Part shown: one piece after another, positions 6,015 through 15,060 of the stretch | How the letters are laid out: every line of letters starts with the position of its first letter | How positions within the stretch are numbered: position 1 is the stretch's first letter | Source: Coriobacteriales bacterium | GTDB lineage: Bacteria > Actinomycetota > Coriobacteriia > Coriobacteriales > UBA8131 | Length of the DNA stretch: 47,709 nucleotides | Assembly (NCBI GenBank): GCA_031288185.1 | Contig: JAITRZ010000033.1 | Span: 1 to 47,709, forward strand | Reading direction: 5' to 3' | Made by a program: the position numbers and the translations under genes | Notes under the pieces: model-generated | The model's database searches: none | What the model saw: only the letters and a program-made list of their open reading frames with translations | What the model was told of the DNA's origin: nothing

Positions 6015-8294
6015 ATGTCTTTATCTCTTTATAACAAATACCGGCCACAGACCTTTGCGGACGTTGTTGGCCAACAACATGTAGAAAAGACCCTGGCAAA
6101 CGCTGTTGAGGGCGGTGCGTTGTTTCCCGCCTATTTGTTTACCGGCCCGCGCGGCACGGGCAAAACCACCACGGCACGTATCCTGGCAAAGGCGCTGCTG
6201 TGCGTGCAGGCGCCCACCGCCACGCCTGATGGCAGTTGTGAGCAGTGTCGGGAGATAGCCGATGGCATTCATCCTGATGTCTATGAGCTGGACGCGGCTT
6301 CGCGCACCGGTGTGGATAATGTGCGTGAAGAAATCATCGGCCGGGTTCACTTTGCCCCCACCCACGGCAGCTATAAGATATACATTATTGATGAGGTACA
6401 CATGCTCTCCGGCGCGGCCTTTGCCGCTCTGCTTAAGACGCTGGAAGAACCGCCATCACACGTGGTTTTTGTGCTGTGTACCACTGATGCCAACAAGGTA
6501 CCCAAAACGGTTCAGTCCCGCTGCCAACGCTTTGACTTTCATCGCCTGGAGAGCGCGCGGATAGCAGAACGATTGCGCTTTATTTGTGAACAGGAAGGGT
6601 TTGAGGCTGACGACAGCGCCCTGGGATTGATTGCCCAGCGTTCGCAGGGCGGCATGCGCGACGCTATCAGCGCGCTTGAACAGATTGCGGTCTACGGCGG
6701 CGGAGCGGTGAGCTTTGTGGCGGCCGAGAGCCTGTTGGGCGAGATCAATGCAGGCCAGTTGTTTGCGCTGTGTGATCTGATTGCGGCAGGACAGGCAGCG
6801 GATTGCTTTGAGTGGGTGGCAGGTTTTGCGCAAAGCGGCTCTGACATTGCGATTTTGGTGGGCGACCTGGCCACACATCTACGCAATCTTTATGTGGTCG
6901 CAACCGCAGACAACCAATCCCCCAAAAAGACCCAACAGGATAACGAACGCCTGGCGCGCATGTTGGATGTGGACAACGAGCTGTTGGAGCGCCTGACGCA
7001 ACAAGCGCGAGCCTTTGACTCTGCGGAGCGGCTGGCCTTCATCTTTACGCTTCTGGGCGATCTTTCCAGCGAGTTAAAAAACGCCGCCAACGCCCGCCTG
7101 GCCCTTGAAATTGCCCTGATGAAAATGATGCGCCCCGCCAGCAGTTTGACCACTGAGGCCCTGGCGTTGCGCCTGCACAAGGTCGAGACTGAGCTGGAGC
7201 GACTGCGCCAGGCCACAGAGTTGCGCAAACCAAGTGCGGCGGCAGGACAAGACAGAACGCTGTCGGAGCCAACCGCGTCTAACCACGGGCGGGATGTGGC
7301 AGCGGGACAGGACACAATGTTGGAGCGGGATGTGGCAGCGGGACAGGACACAGCACCAGGGCAAGGTGTGGCGGCGGGACATGATGTGGCAGCGGGACAG
7401 GACACAATGCCAAAACAGGATGCCGCGCTGTCTTCCGCCACAGGGCATGAAGCAACACGCAGGGACGCGCTGGCCTCGGCATCAGGCTCAGCGCCAGGCT
7501 CAACAAGGGAAGCGCTGGTCTCAACGCCAGCTTCAACGCCAGCCCAGGACAAGGCACGCGCGTCGTTCACGTTCACCCAGCCTACCAAGACAGACACCGA
7601 TACGCCAGATACGCTCCTGGCAACAAGCGAGACAGGCACCGATGCTTCAGGTATACCCTTAGAGACAGGCGAGTTGCTGCGTGCCTGGGACAGGGTTTTA
7701 GATGACATCAAGGGTAGTCGTCCGGGTATGGCCGCGAACCTGGGCGGCTCAGTGCCCCACCTGGACAACGCAGGTACCATCCTGACAATTGAACTGCCAG
7801 CGGGATCCGGCCTTTCCAAGTTATCGTTAGAAAAACCAGCTAATTTGAAGTTTGTGACTGAAGCGGCAAGGCGGGAGTTTAAGAGGGAGCTGACAAAGCA
7901 GGAGCTAGCGCTGCGCTTTGTGCTGGGCAGTGATCCGGTTTCTGGTGCCGCGTCCGTATCTTCTGCCGCGTCGTCCGTATCTTCTGCCCAGGCCTCGGCT
8001 GCCAAAACTCCTTCTGCCAAAGCCCCGCCTGCCCTTGATGCGCCTCCTGTTGATGGGGCCGCACAAGCAACCAGCAGTGCTGACACACCGGCCGCTAACC
8101 AGACACCGGCCGCTAACCAGACACCGGCCGCTCCCAAACAAACATCTTACAAGGATCCTGATCCAGGCCAACCAGCGCCCACCTCTCCTTTGTCACAGCC
8201 AGCGCCTGAGCCCGTGACAGAACCGAGCAAAAGCGAGCTGGAGTCCTTTCTCAGCAGCAGTTTGAACAGCCCAATTCATTTTAAGGAGGATTGA
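6015..8294 (+). CDS. dnaX: DNA polymerase III subunit gamma/tau
   Basis: This encodes 759 aa, the clamp-loader ATPase that loads the beta clamp during replication. It has Walker A GPRGTGKTT (44-52), Walker B IIDEVHML (~120), the sensor-1 region TVQSRCQRF, and the clamp-loader domain III to ~370. The zinc module has Cys63, Cys75 and Cys78. The fourth position is Asp (TPDGSC where E. coli has TPCGVC), so zinc binding may be altered. Residues ~395-545 are low complexity, with repeated DVAAGQDT units, and ~640-745 are Ala/Pro-rich. These sections surround a tau-like domain (~550-640). The ATG at 6015 has only a weak ribosome site. ybaB and recR follow on the same strand, the usual actinobacterial order. 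Confidence 0.97.
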   Translation: MSLSLYNKYRPQTFADVVGQQHVEKTLANAVEGGALFPAYLFTGPRGTGKTTTARILAKALLCVQAPTATPDGSCEQCREIADGIHPDVYELDAASRTGVDNVREEIIGRVHFAPTHGSYKIYIIDEVHMLSGAAFAALLKTLEEPPSHVVFVLCTTDANKVPKTVQSRCQRFDFHRLESARIAERLRFICEQEGFEADDSALGLIAQRSQGGMRDAISALEQIAVYGGGAVSFVAAESLLGEINAGQLFALCDLIAAGQAADCFEWVAGFAQSGSDIAILVGDLATHLRNLYVVATADNQSPKKTQQDNERLARMLDVDNELLERLTQQARAFDSAERLAFIFTLLGDLSSELKNAANARLALEIALMKMMRPASSLTTEALALRLHKVETELERLRQATELRKPSAAAGQDRTLSEPTASNHGRDVAAGQDTMLERDVAAGQDTAPGQGVAAGHDVAAGQDTMPKQDAALSSATGHEATRRDALASASGSAPGSTREALVSTPASTPAQDKARASFTFTQPTKTDTDTPDTLLATSETGTDASGIPLETGELLRAWDRVLDDIKGSRPGMAANLGGSVPHLDNAGTILTIELPAGSGLSKLSLEKPANLKFVTEAARREFKRELTKQELALRFVLGSDPVSGAASVSSAASSVSSAQASAAKTPSAKAPPALDAPPVDGAAQATSSADTPAANQTPAANQTPAAPKQTSYKDPDPGQPAPTSPLSQPAPEPVTEPSKSELESFLSSSLNSPIHFKED
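7076..7082 (+). promoter_or_regulatory. Possible -1 frameshift heptamer in dnaX
   Basis: A AAA AAC sits in the correct zero frame (TTA AAA AAC). A -1 slip would add eight residues and then reach a TGA at 7106-7108, giving a gamma-like product of about 363 aa ending after domain III. E. coli dnaX uses A AAA AAG for the same purpose. AAC is a weaker slip codon in bacteria and I see no strong stimulator, so this is only a candidate. Confidence 0.25.
7292..7409 (+). repeat. In-frame tandem repeats in the dnaX linker
   Basis: GATGTGGCAGCGGGACAGGA recurs near-identically at about 7294, 7330 and 7383, with a diverged copy near 7365. Each encodes DVAAGQD. A second short repeat, ACACCGGCCGCTAACCAG (TPAANQ), occurs at about 8086-8130. 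They lie in non-conserved linker and look like recent slippage or expansion. Confidence 0.8.
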
Positions 8295-8363
8295 GCACGG
8301 CACGGCACGGCACTGGCTCGTGATGCGCTCACCCAGCCACCATACAGAAACCGGAGGATAGAC

Positions 8364-8678
8364 ATGGCCCAGATGAACATGCAAAAAATGATGAAGCAGG
8401 CCCGTAAGATGCAAGAAGAAATGGAAAAAGCCCAAGAGGAGGCTGCCTTGCTGGAGGCGACTGCTACGGCGGGCGGCGGCATGGTTAAGGTTGTCGCAAG
8501 CGGCAACGGCAGCATCAAAAGTGTCAGCATTGCCAGGGATGTGGTTGATCCTGACGATGTTGAGATGCTGGAGGATCTGGTGCTGGCGGCAACCAATGAG
8601 GCGCTTGCGCAGGCAGGCGAACTGGCACAGGCCAGAATGAGCGCGGTTACCGGCGGGCTTAACCTGCCCGGATTTTAG
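8364..8678 (+). CDS. ybaB: YbaB/EbfC family nucleoid-associated protein
   Basis: This encodes 104 aa, with a CGGAGG ribosome site 8 bases upstream. It starts with a long Met/Lys/Glu/Gln helix ([21 protein letters not shown]), then the conserved core [18 protein letters not shown], the acidic [14 protein letters not shown] and the C-terminal helix. The length and pattern fit the YbaB family, which are small dimers that bind DNA and compact it. Sitting between dnaX and recR is its classic position. Confidence 0.95.
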   Translation: MAQMNMQKMMKQARKMQEEMEKAQEEAALLEATATAGGGMVKVVASGNGSIKSVSIARDVVDPDDVEMLEDLVLAATNEALAQAGELAQARMSAVTGGLNLPGF

Positions 8679-8790
8679 GATGGCACCCATCACTCGTTCA
8701 CATAAATCATCATATTTAGCGGCAGTTTATCCGACCAACGTGCCCTTGAGGCAGAGTAGGCATGTGCATGGACGTGGTGGGCCAGTGTCC

Positions 8791-8911
8791 GGGCAAAACA
8801 CGCTGGTGTCTGGACAGGGCGGTTGGGCCGTTAAGCCGGTGCCAAAGCGCGGCGGATCGATGTCTGGACAGCACAGACCGGCATCTAGGCAAAACAAGCT
8901 GGTGTCTGAAC
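8791..8911 (+). repeat. Imperfect 22-base direct repeat between ybaB and recR
   Basis: GGCAAAACACGCTGGTGTCT at 8792-8811 recurs as GGCAAAACAAGCTGGTGTCT at 8888-8907, with one difference. A further GATGTCTGGACAG lies between them (~8859). The 254-base gap holds no convincing gene. The recR frame is open back to 8762, but a good ribosome site marks 8933 as the start. Confidence 0.6.
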
Positions 8912-8932
8912 GCGGTGGCGGAGGTATCTGAG

Positions 8933-9538
8933 ATGACGCAAACGCACAGCCTGCAAAAACTGCTTGATGAACTAGAACGTTTGCCGGGCATTGGGCCAAA
9001 GAGCGCCCAGCGCATTGCCTACTGGCTGCTCAACAACGAGACGGATACGGCTGAGAGACTGGCCAACGCCATTGTTGAGGTTAAGGCAAGCGTACACTTC
9101 TGTGAGCGCTGTTTTAACTATGCTGAGGATAAACTCTGTCCTGTTTGCGCCAAGGCCGCACAGGGACAGCGTGACAACGAGATCATCTGCGTGGTGTCTG
9201 AGCCGCGCGACATTACGGCCATCGAGCGCACCGGCGAATTTAGTGGTGTATACCACGTGCTGGGCGGCGCGATTTCACCCATTGACGGTATCGGCCCTGA
9301 ACAACTGCGTATTCGCGAGTTATTGCAGCGTCTGGCCGCAGCCGATGTATGCGAAGTGCTGCTGGCCACCAATCCCAACGTTGAGGGTGAAACAACCGCT
9401 ACCTATCTGGCGCGTCTGATAAAGCCCTTAAACATCAAAACGACGCGCCTGGCCAGCGGCCTGCCGGTAGGCGGCGACCTAGAATTTGCCGACGAGATAA
9501 CCCTGGGGCGCGCCATTGAGGCGCGCAGGGAGATATAG
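8933..9538 (+). CDS. recR: Recombination mediator RecR
   Basis: This encodes 201 aa. ATG 8933 follows GGAGG at a normal distance. It has the N-terminal helix-hairpin-helix (LPGIGPKSAQRIA), a C4 zinc finger (Cys57, Cys60, Cys69, Cys72), a Toprim domain with VVSEPRDI and YHVLGG.ISP, and the C-terminal ATNPNVEGE.TA..LA and SGLPVGGDLEFADEITL. RecR works with RecF and RecO to load RecA on gapped DNA. It is the last gene of the dnaX cluster, and recF also lies in this window. Confidence 0.97.
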   Translation: MTQTHSLQKLLDELERLPGIGPKSAQRIAYWLLNNETDTAERLANAIVEVKASVHFCERCFNYAEDKLCPVCAKAAQGQRDNEIICVVSEPRDITAIERTGEFSGVYHVLGGAISPIDGIGPEQLRIRELLQRLAAADVCEVLLATNPNVEGETTATYLARLIKPLNIKTTRLASGLPVGGDLEFADEITLGRAIEARREI

Positions 9539-9698
9539 GACACAACACGGGGCGGCCGCGCCAGCACCGCCAAACAAACCACGTTATCGGCCGACTGCGC
9601 GACGCTTCAATCGTCCAGGACGCTGAAACCATCGGGACATAGGTCGCGAACATTGAGCGGGCCGTGTACCGCAACAGCAATACTCGCGAACCAGGAAA

Positions 9699-9960
9699 CT
9701 ACAACTGAACTACCCGCTCAAGAAAGGCAGTTGCTTGTTTACGGCTAATAGTGTTGTTTTCATTTAGGATAATGCACTTTACAGCTTCGCCATTGAACTG
9801 CGTAACGCCACGAGAGTTTCTTCCAGCCCAATGTGCCTAGATAACCGTATTGTCAATGAGCGTTTCTTGAAATATCGAAATCAATTTGGTTTGTTGAGCA
9901 TTGGTATTTAGCCACCACTCCCATTTATTGCGGCATATTGAGCCGCAAAGACTGCTGTTT
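9699..9960 (-). pseudogene. Relic of an unrecognised protein, possibly a restriction-modification partner
   Basis: On the minus strand one frame reads ...WEWWLNTNAQQTKLISIF.., meets an in-frame TAG at about 9837-9839, then continues AHWAGRNSRGVTQFN and ends at TAG 9699-9701. The sequence has natural-protein character on both sides of the stop. No intact start is visible. It lies directly downstream of the methyltransferase relic, so a restriction endonuclease C-terminus is possible, but I do not recognise the family. Confidence 0.4.
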
Positions 9961-10362
9961 TGATGTGGAGATGTGGGATTTCAGCTTTGCTTTTTGCTGT
10001 AACGCCAACGTATTGCGCTCCCAGAAAACGCCGTCAGAGTAGCCTTGAATCTCAGTATCTGTGTTGACCATTTCCAACGTTTTTGAGCCAAGGCGCACTA
10101 TTCGCGTTCACATTCAATGCCCACAAAATGCCGTCCCCGTTTTTTAGCGACAACGGTAGTAGTGCCTGAACCAAGGAATGGGTCAAATACAACATCTTCA
10201 GGGCTTGAACTGGCGAGAATAAGTTACGGAGGATCTACAACAAGCAGATCAATAAAGGCAGACGGCAACTGCGGGAACACTTCAAAAGCGTTACCTTAAA
10301 TCATAATATCATTGGGTGACTGGAGGTTGCGCAAATCCGAAGAAACGCATTTTTCTGCCGTC
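9925..10362 (-). pseudogene. Decayed DNA methyltransferase (N4-C/N6-A type)
   Basis: Minus-strand pieces of one protein can be followed in order. First comes SSDLRNLQSPNDIMI, then a stop, then GNAFEVFPQLP and LLVVDPP (motif IV, DPPY without its Tyr), ending at 10227. Directly after a TAA comes [30 protein letters not shown] and HFVGIE (motif I region), to a TAG at 10098-10100. A shifted frame then continues SKTLEMVNTDTEIQGYSDG and VFWERNTL to 9925. The ~100-150 residues usually lying between motif IV and motif I are deleted, and there are several stops and a frameshift, so the gene is dead. The motif order IV before I is that of the beta class. Confidence 0.75.
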
Positions 10363-10413
10363 AATCAGTTTAAGTGCTTCCTTTGGTATGACCCAGATAG
10401 CACCAGGGTCGCC

Positions 10414-11538
10414 CTAACGTTGGAAGAAATGGTCGGCCGTGTCATACAGGGTTGCAAGGATAGGAGCAGGCAAAGAAACAACAGGCGGCTGAGAGGCGGT
10501 AGCTGAGGGAGGCAGGCAAACCGATGGAGCGACGGTGAGAGCGGCAAGAGAAGGGGCGGCAGCGTGAGGCCCGCTTGCAGGCTCAACGCGTGAGCTGTCG
10601 CTGTTGTGCAGATCAGCCAGGAGCGCGGCGGTAAAGACAATGTTTTCTGGGCCACAGACGGTACCGCGCAGAGGATGGGGTGCCATAAAGGGCGAGTCGG
10701 TTTCGACAACCAGCCGGTCAATGGGTGTGTGGCAGGCGGCATCACGCACCTGCTCAGCCTTTCTAAAGGTCAGCGCGCCGCCAAAGGCGACCAGGCATCC
10801 CATCGCTAAAAAGGGCTCCAGTGTAGCAAAATCAGACGTAAAGCAATGGAGCAACGCGCCGGCAGGAGGTAATCCCACCTCCTGCAGGATACGCAGGCCG
10901 TCTGCGTGGGCCTCACGTAGGTGCAGAGCAACGCTTAGGTGTTGAGTGTGGGCCAACTCAAGCTGGCGACGAAAGACCTGTTGCTGCACATCGCGCGGGC
11001 TGTTGTCATAGTGATAATCAAGGCCAATCTCGCCAATTCCCACCACTTGGCTGTTTGGCAGGGCGCTTATCAGCTCTGCCTCAGCGCTGGCATCATAGCG
11101 ACTGGCATTGTGGGGATGGCAGCCTATGATGACGCGAACCTGGGGCGGTGTCAGCCCGTTGAGGTCATGGGTTGTTGTCGCGAGCAGGCCCTCGGCCGTC
11201 CACTGCGCAAGTAAACCCTGCTGCGTCCAGCGATCCAGCAGGATCTGGGCCTTAGCCAACCAGTCATCAATATTGCTTAATGTATAGGCAGGATTTTCAT
11301 TTGGATCGACAACCGTGACCACCAGGCGCAGGCCGTGAGCGGCGGCGCGGGCCAGGGCAAGATGCGGATGGCGCAGCATGTCCAGATGGGCATGGGTATC
11401 TGCCAGACGCGCGGCCGCAGGCAGGACAGGCGGCGCAACCACTCTGTTTTTGCTGTCGCGAAACAGAGCGTCAAAATAAACGGAGTGAGAGGATGATCCG
11501 TTGGCCACATCGCTCGCGGCCGCCGTAGTTGTGCGCAT
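10414..11538 (-). CDS. tatD: TatD family metal-dependent hydrolase
   Basis: This encodes 374 aa, longer than the usual ~260. A non-conserved 44-residue N-terminal extension precedes ADTHAHLDM, the first metal-binding motif. Further motifs are VIIGCHPHNA, VGIGEIGLDYHYDNSP, VALHLREAH, LLHCFTSD and VVETDSPFMAPHPLRG. A ~50-residue Ala/Ser/Pro insert sits before the final helix (ILATLYDTADHFF). TatD proteins are TIM-barrel phosphoesterases/DNases, usually for DNA repair or nucleic-acid turnover. Its start lies 41 bases after the metG stop, so metG-tatD is probably one operon, as in many actinobacteria. Confidence 0.93.
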   Translation of the reverse strand: MRTTTAAASDVANGSSSHSVYFDALFRDSKNRVVAPPVLPAAARLADTHAHLDMLRHPHLALARAAAHGLRLVVTVVDPNENPAYTLSNIDDWLAKAQILLDRWTQQGLLAQWTAEGLLATTTHDLNGLTPPQVRVIIGCHPHNASRYDASAEAELISALPNSQVVGIGEIGLDYHYDNSPRDVQQQVFRRQLELAHTQHLSVALHLREAHADGLRILQEVGLPPAGALLHCFTSDFATLEPFLAMGCLVAFGGALTFRKAEQVRDAACHTPIDRLVVETDSPFMAPHPLRGTVCGPENIVFTAALLADLHNSDSSRVEPASGPHAAAPSLAALTVAPSVCLPPSATASQPPVVSLPAPILATLYDTADHFFQR

Positions 11539-11579
11539 GGTGACCTTACTTCCCTATGGCCAGTATCCGGGTTGACATC

Positions 11580-13517
11580 CTACAGTCCCAGTTCTGCAGG
11601 GGCAATGCGCATGAAAAGCGGATTGCCTACCTGGGTGGGCAGGCCAGCCGGCAGGCCACCCCAAACTGTGGCCCGCTCTTGGTCTTGTATGGCAAAGATG
11701 TCGCCCAGGCCCAGGCGTCGCCAGACCTCATCGGAGGTGTGGGGCATTACCGGCGCAAAAAGCAACGCAGCAATGCGAATGCCCTCCATAAGGTTATAAA
11801 GCACAAAGGCCAAGCGGTCGGCGGCGGTTGGCGCGCTGGCGGCATTGAGATCGATGCCCTGTTCAGCGGCTAGGGCAGCTTCGTGTTCAGCCGCTTTGGC
11901 CAGTGCCCAGGGAGTGGTTTGTTCAATATAGAGATTGCCGGCATCAACCAGCTCACGCACCGCAGCCATCGCACCGGCATAGTCCTGGACGGCAAAGGCG
12001 GCGGCGTAGCGCGTGTGTAGCCCCTGGGCTAACGTGGCCAGTGGGTTTCCCATCTCTTGGGTTAATCGCACCACGGTTTTGTCCCACAGCTCAGGGGTCT
12101 TTCCTCCCAGAAATTTGACGCACATATTGAGGGCGCGTGAACAGAGGTTGCCCCAGCTATTGGCCAGATCGGCGTTGTAGACCTGCAGGATACGCTCCAG
12201 AGAAATTGCGCCGTCAGCACCAAATTCAACGTCACTCAAGAAGTAATAACGGTAGGCGTCAACGCTAAACGTACGGGCCAGTTCGATAGGCGCCATGGCA
12301 TTGCCCTTGGACTTGGACATTTTTTCGCCCTTGGTAAGCAAAAAACCGTGCGCGAATACCTTTTGCGGCGGCTTGAGCCCTGCCGCCATCAGCATGGCCG
12401 GCCAGATCACACAGTGAAACCTAATGATGTCCTTGCCCACAAAATGAATTTGCGCTGGCCAGCGTCGAGCAAAAAGTGCCTGGCCCTTAGGACTGGGGTC
12501 GCCATAGCCCACCGCTGTGATGTAGTTGATAAGCGCGTCTACCCATACATAGCTGACATGCCCCGGCGCAAAGGGAATGGGCACTCCCCAATCAAAGGTC
12601 GTGCGAGAAACACTGAGATCCTTAAGGCCGTTTTGCACAAAGGAAACAACCTCGTTGCGGCGGCTACGGGGCTGAATAAAATCAGGATTGGCCGCATAAA
12701 AGTCTAAAAGTCGCTGCTCAAAAGCCGAGAGCCTGAAGAAGAGGTTTTCTTCTGCGACAACGGTCAGGGGGCGGCCGCAGTCGGGGCAGAGAGGGACTGC
12801 CGCGTCTGTCTTTGCTGCTGCGTATGATTCTGTGGCTGGGTCGGCCGCAGTGGCTGGGTTTGTCTTGGAGGCTACATTTGTGTTCGCAGACGCACTGGTC
12901 TTGGCTGGGAGGCTCCCCTCACCGTCGCCAGGTTCAGGCGCATTTGACTGAGCGGAGCGCGGGGAAGAAGCGGCGGTTTCTTCTAACTGTTCATGTGTAA
13001 AAAAGGTCTCGTCAGGCACACAGTAATAACCTTGATAGGTGCCCGGATACAGATAGCCAGCGTCATGCAGGCGTTCAAAAAACTGCTGTACGCCGCGCAC
13101 GTGCCTTGGTTCAGTTGTGCGAATAAAATCATCATAGGTAATGTTTAATTTTGCCCAGGCCTCCTTGAACTTGGGCGCCACGTCGTCTACCCACTGTTGT
13201 GGCGTTTTGCCCTCGGCCGCCGCCGCCTGTTCTACCTTTTGGCCATGTTCGTCCAGGCCCGTCAAAAACCAGACGTCCCGGCCATTCAGACGCATGAAGC
13301 GCGCCAGTGCGTCTGCGGCAATCGTGGTATAGGCCGTGCCCAGATGCGGCACCCCATTAACATAATAAATGGGTGTGGTCAGATAAAAGGACGGCTTCTG
13401 CGCGCACGCGGCACTGGGCTGTGCCTCGTCTGTCTCAAGGCCGGGATATAACGGCCTCTGTGTATGCGCGGCACTGGATGCCGGTGTTGAAGGAGGTGGC
13501 TGAGGGTCTGCGTTCAT
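11580..13517 (-). CDS. metG: Methionyl-tRNA synthetase
   Basis: This encodes 645 aa with an AAAGAG ribosome site before ATG 13517. About 41 extra N-terminal residues precede FYLTTPIYYVNGVPHLGTAY, where the HIGH motif reads HLGT (58-61). KMSKS is intact (GEKMSKSKGN), with the usual WVDALINY and anticodon-binding region (LANSWGNLCSRALN). A zinc-knuckle section keeps C.PDCGRPL but is split by a low-complexity Ala/Thr/Ser insert of about 65 residues before it. The other zinc ligands expected N-terminal to the insert are reduced to one Cys in YYCVPDE. It charges tRNA-Met. Confidence 0.97.
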   Translation of the reverse strand: MNADPQPPPSTPASSAAHTQRPLYPGLETDEAQPSAACAQKPSFYLTTPIYYVNGVPHLGTAYTTIAADALARFMRLNGRDVWFLTGLDEHGQKVEQAAAAEGKTPQQWVDDVAPKFKEAWAKLNITYDDFIRTTEPRHVRGVQQFFERLHDAGYLYPGTYQGYYCVPDETFFTHEQLEETAASSPRSAQSNAPEPGDGEGSLPAKTSASANTNVASKTNPATAADPATESYAAAKTDAAVPLCPDCGRPLTVVAEENLFFRLSAFEQRLLDFYAANPDFIQPRSRRNEVVSFVQNGLKDLSVSRTTFDWGVPIPFAPGHVSYVWVDALINYITAVGYGDPSPKGQALFARRWPAQIHFVGKDIIRFHCVIWPAMLMAAGLKPPQKVFAHGFLLTKGEKMSKSKGNAMAPIELARTFSVDAYRYYFLSDVEFGADGAISLERILQVYNADLANSWGNLCSRALNMCVKFLGGKTPELWDKTVVRLTQEMGNPLATLAQGLHTRYAAAFAVQDYAGAMAAVRELVDAGNLYIEQTTPWALAKAAEHEAALAAEQGIDLNAASAPTAADRLAFVLYNLMEGIRIAALLFAPVMPHTSDEVWRRLGLGDIFAIQDQERATVWGGLPAGLPTQVGNPLFMRIAPAELGL

Positions 13518-13741
13518 TGTGTCTCTTTCGTTGTAAACAAATGCTCAGGTCGCTATTCTAGCATGGGTAAGGTACAGGGCATATGCTTGGGATCGCTGCT
13601 GTGCGCTCGAAATGGAGCGTATACTTAGGATCGCCACCCTTACACTTCTCGTCCCCCTGACACCTCTTGCCCAAGACACCGAGGCTAACAGTCGCTATGA
13701 TGCTCAATGCCTGCTGGAGCGCGCAGTGATCGCCATGTCGC

Positions 13742-14821
13742 TTAGGGCCCGTGTTCAAGATAGTCCACGGCCGCAAAGGCTGCCAACTGGCCCTGGCCGA
13801 CGGCCTTGGCCACTTGCAGGGGCTTGCCCACACAGTCGCCAGCAGCAAACACGCCAGCAACGTTGGTGCGCATGGTGGCATCCACGCCAATGTAGCCACC
13901 TTGCAGTGCCAGACCTGGCAAGAGATTGTCCGGTGTGATGCCAGGCCGCAACAAAAACACACCGCTACAGGCAATCTCGCGCTCAAGGAGATTGGTAGTG
14001 TTGGATGCGGTGACAGGGCTGTCTGTTCGCTCGCTGATAAGGCAGTGGGTAACGCTTGACGCGTCGCCCCTGATGCGCAGCAATCTGCCCTGATGACGAA
14101 ATATCCTTCGATCCAGTTCAGGCGAAAGTTTGCGGGCCAGATAGTGCACGGTCGCTCCTAGTTCGGCCAGAAAGTTAGCCTCATCTACCGCTTCTGCACT
14201 TAGCCCCACTACCAGCACCACAGCGCTGCGGTAGAGTCGTCCATCGCAGGTGGCGCAGTAGCTGACCCCACGGCCCAGGTATTCCTGCTCACCAAAAAAA
14301 GGCTTGCCACCGCTGGCTGCCCCACAGGCAACAATAACGCTCCTGGCCTCAATGACCGTATCGCTGGTGATGAGAGAAAAATGGGGGATTGTTTTTGCAC
14401 CATCGTTGCCCAACGCTTCATCGTCTGGCTCTGTGCCGGATTGCCCGATGCCCAACGCTCCGTTGCTTGGTTTCTTGCTGGCGCGCTCATCGTCCAACGC
14501 TTCATCGTCCAACTCTTTGCCTGGCCGCCCTTCGCCTGATGCCAACACGGCGGACACGCCTGGGGAAATCGGCAGCACCGAGACCACCCTGGCCTGCATA
14601 AGCTGGGCGCCCAGCGCATGGGCCTGGCCGTGCATGACGGTTAAAATATCCAACCCGCTTGCCTGGGGCATGCCTGGATAGTTCTCAACAAGCTGAGACC
14701 TGGCCAGAGGATTTTCTTGCGCCGGATTGGACAGTACCGCAACGTTCTTGTTGCGCGCACGCGCGGTAATGGCCGCTGAAAGTCCTGCCGGTCCCCCTCC
14801 GATTATCGCAATATCGTACAT
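13742..14821 (-). CDS. Thioredoxin reductase-like FAD/NAD(P) oxidoreductase
   Basis: This encodes 359 aa. ATG 14821 follows GGAGG closely; the frame extends upstream but without similarity. It has the FAD site IIGGGPAGLSAA (6-17), the redox pair CATC (Cys189, Cys192), an NAD(P) region VVLVVGLSAEAVDEA in which the third Gly of GxGxxA is Leu-Ser, and the C-terminal GVFAAGDCVGKPLQVAKA. It belongs to the TrxB family, but the altered nucleotide motif leaves the electron donor unclear. An acidic insert at ~96-145 holds repeats (DDEALDDE, PDDEALGN), absent from normal TrxB. No thioredoxin gene is adjacent. Confidence 0.85.
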   Translation of the reverse strand: MYDIAIIGGGPAGLSAAITARARNKNVAVLSNPAQENPLARSQLVENYPGMPQASGLDILTVMHGQAHALGAQLMQARVVSVLPISPGVSAVLASGEGRPGKELDDEALDDERASKKPSNGALGIGQSGTEPDDEALGNDGAKTIPHFSLITSDTVIEARSVIVACGAASGGKPFFGEQEYLGRGVSYCATCDGRLYRSAVVLVVGLSAEAVDEANFLAELGATVHYLARKLSPELDRRIFRHQGRLLRIRGDASSVTHCLISERTDSPVTASNTTNLLEREIACSGVFLLRPGITPDNLLPGLALQGGYIGVDATMRTNVAGVFAAGDCVGKPLQVAKAVGQGQLAAFAAVDYLEHGP

Positions 14822-15060
14822 CTTGCCTCCACTGCGGTTGGTCATGCGCGCCATTCTATCTGGCTCTCTGTCCATCATCGCACATTTTACCGGCCCGCTG
14901 ATGCTCAGGCACGACAAAGGGCTCCAAGGGAGCGGCAGGCAGTATTAAATTGCTTAATAAATAGACGCAACCTGCGCAGAACGCAAGGCAATGCAGAAAG
15001 CATCCCTCCAGGCGCCCGCGCGTTTGTCTGTTGGTGTGCGAGCTTACAAGCCTGCAGGTT

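Noticed and set aside
6915-6932. AAA AAG in dnaX as a frameshift site
   Set aside because: The base before it is C, so the heptamer is C AAA AAG and does not fit the slippery pattern.
10117-10299. 60-codon plus-strand open frame in the recR-tatD gap
   Set aside because: It is antisense to the methyltransferase relic, whose minus-strand motifs explain the region.
13558-13986. 142-codon minus-strand frame overlapping the thioredoxin-reductase-like gene
   Set aside because: It is a shadow of that gene in another frame, with no separate start or motif.
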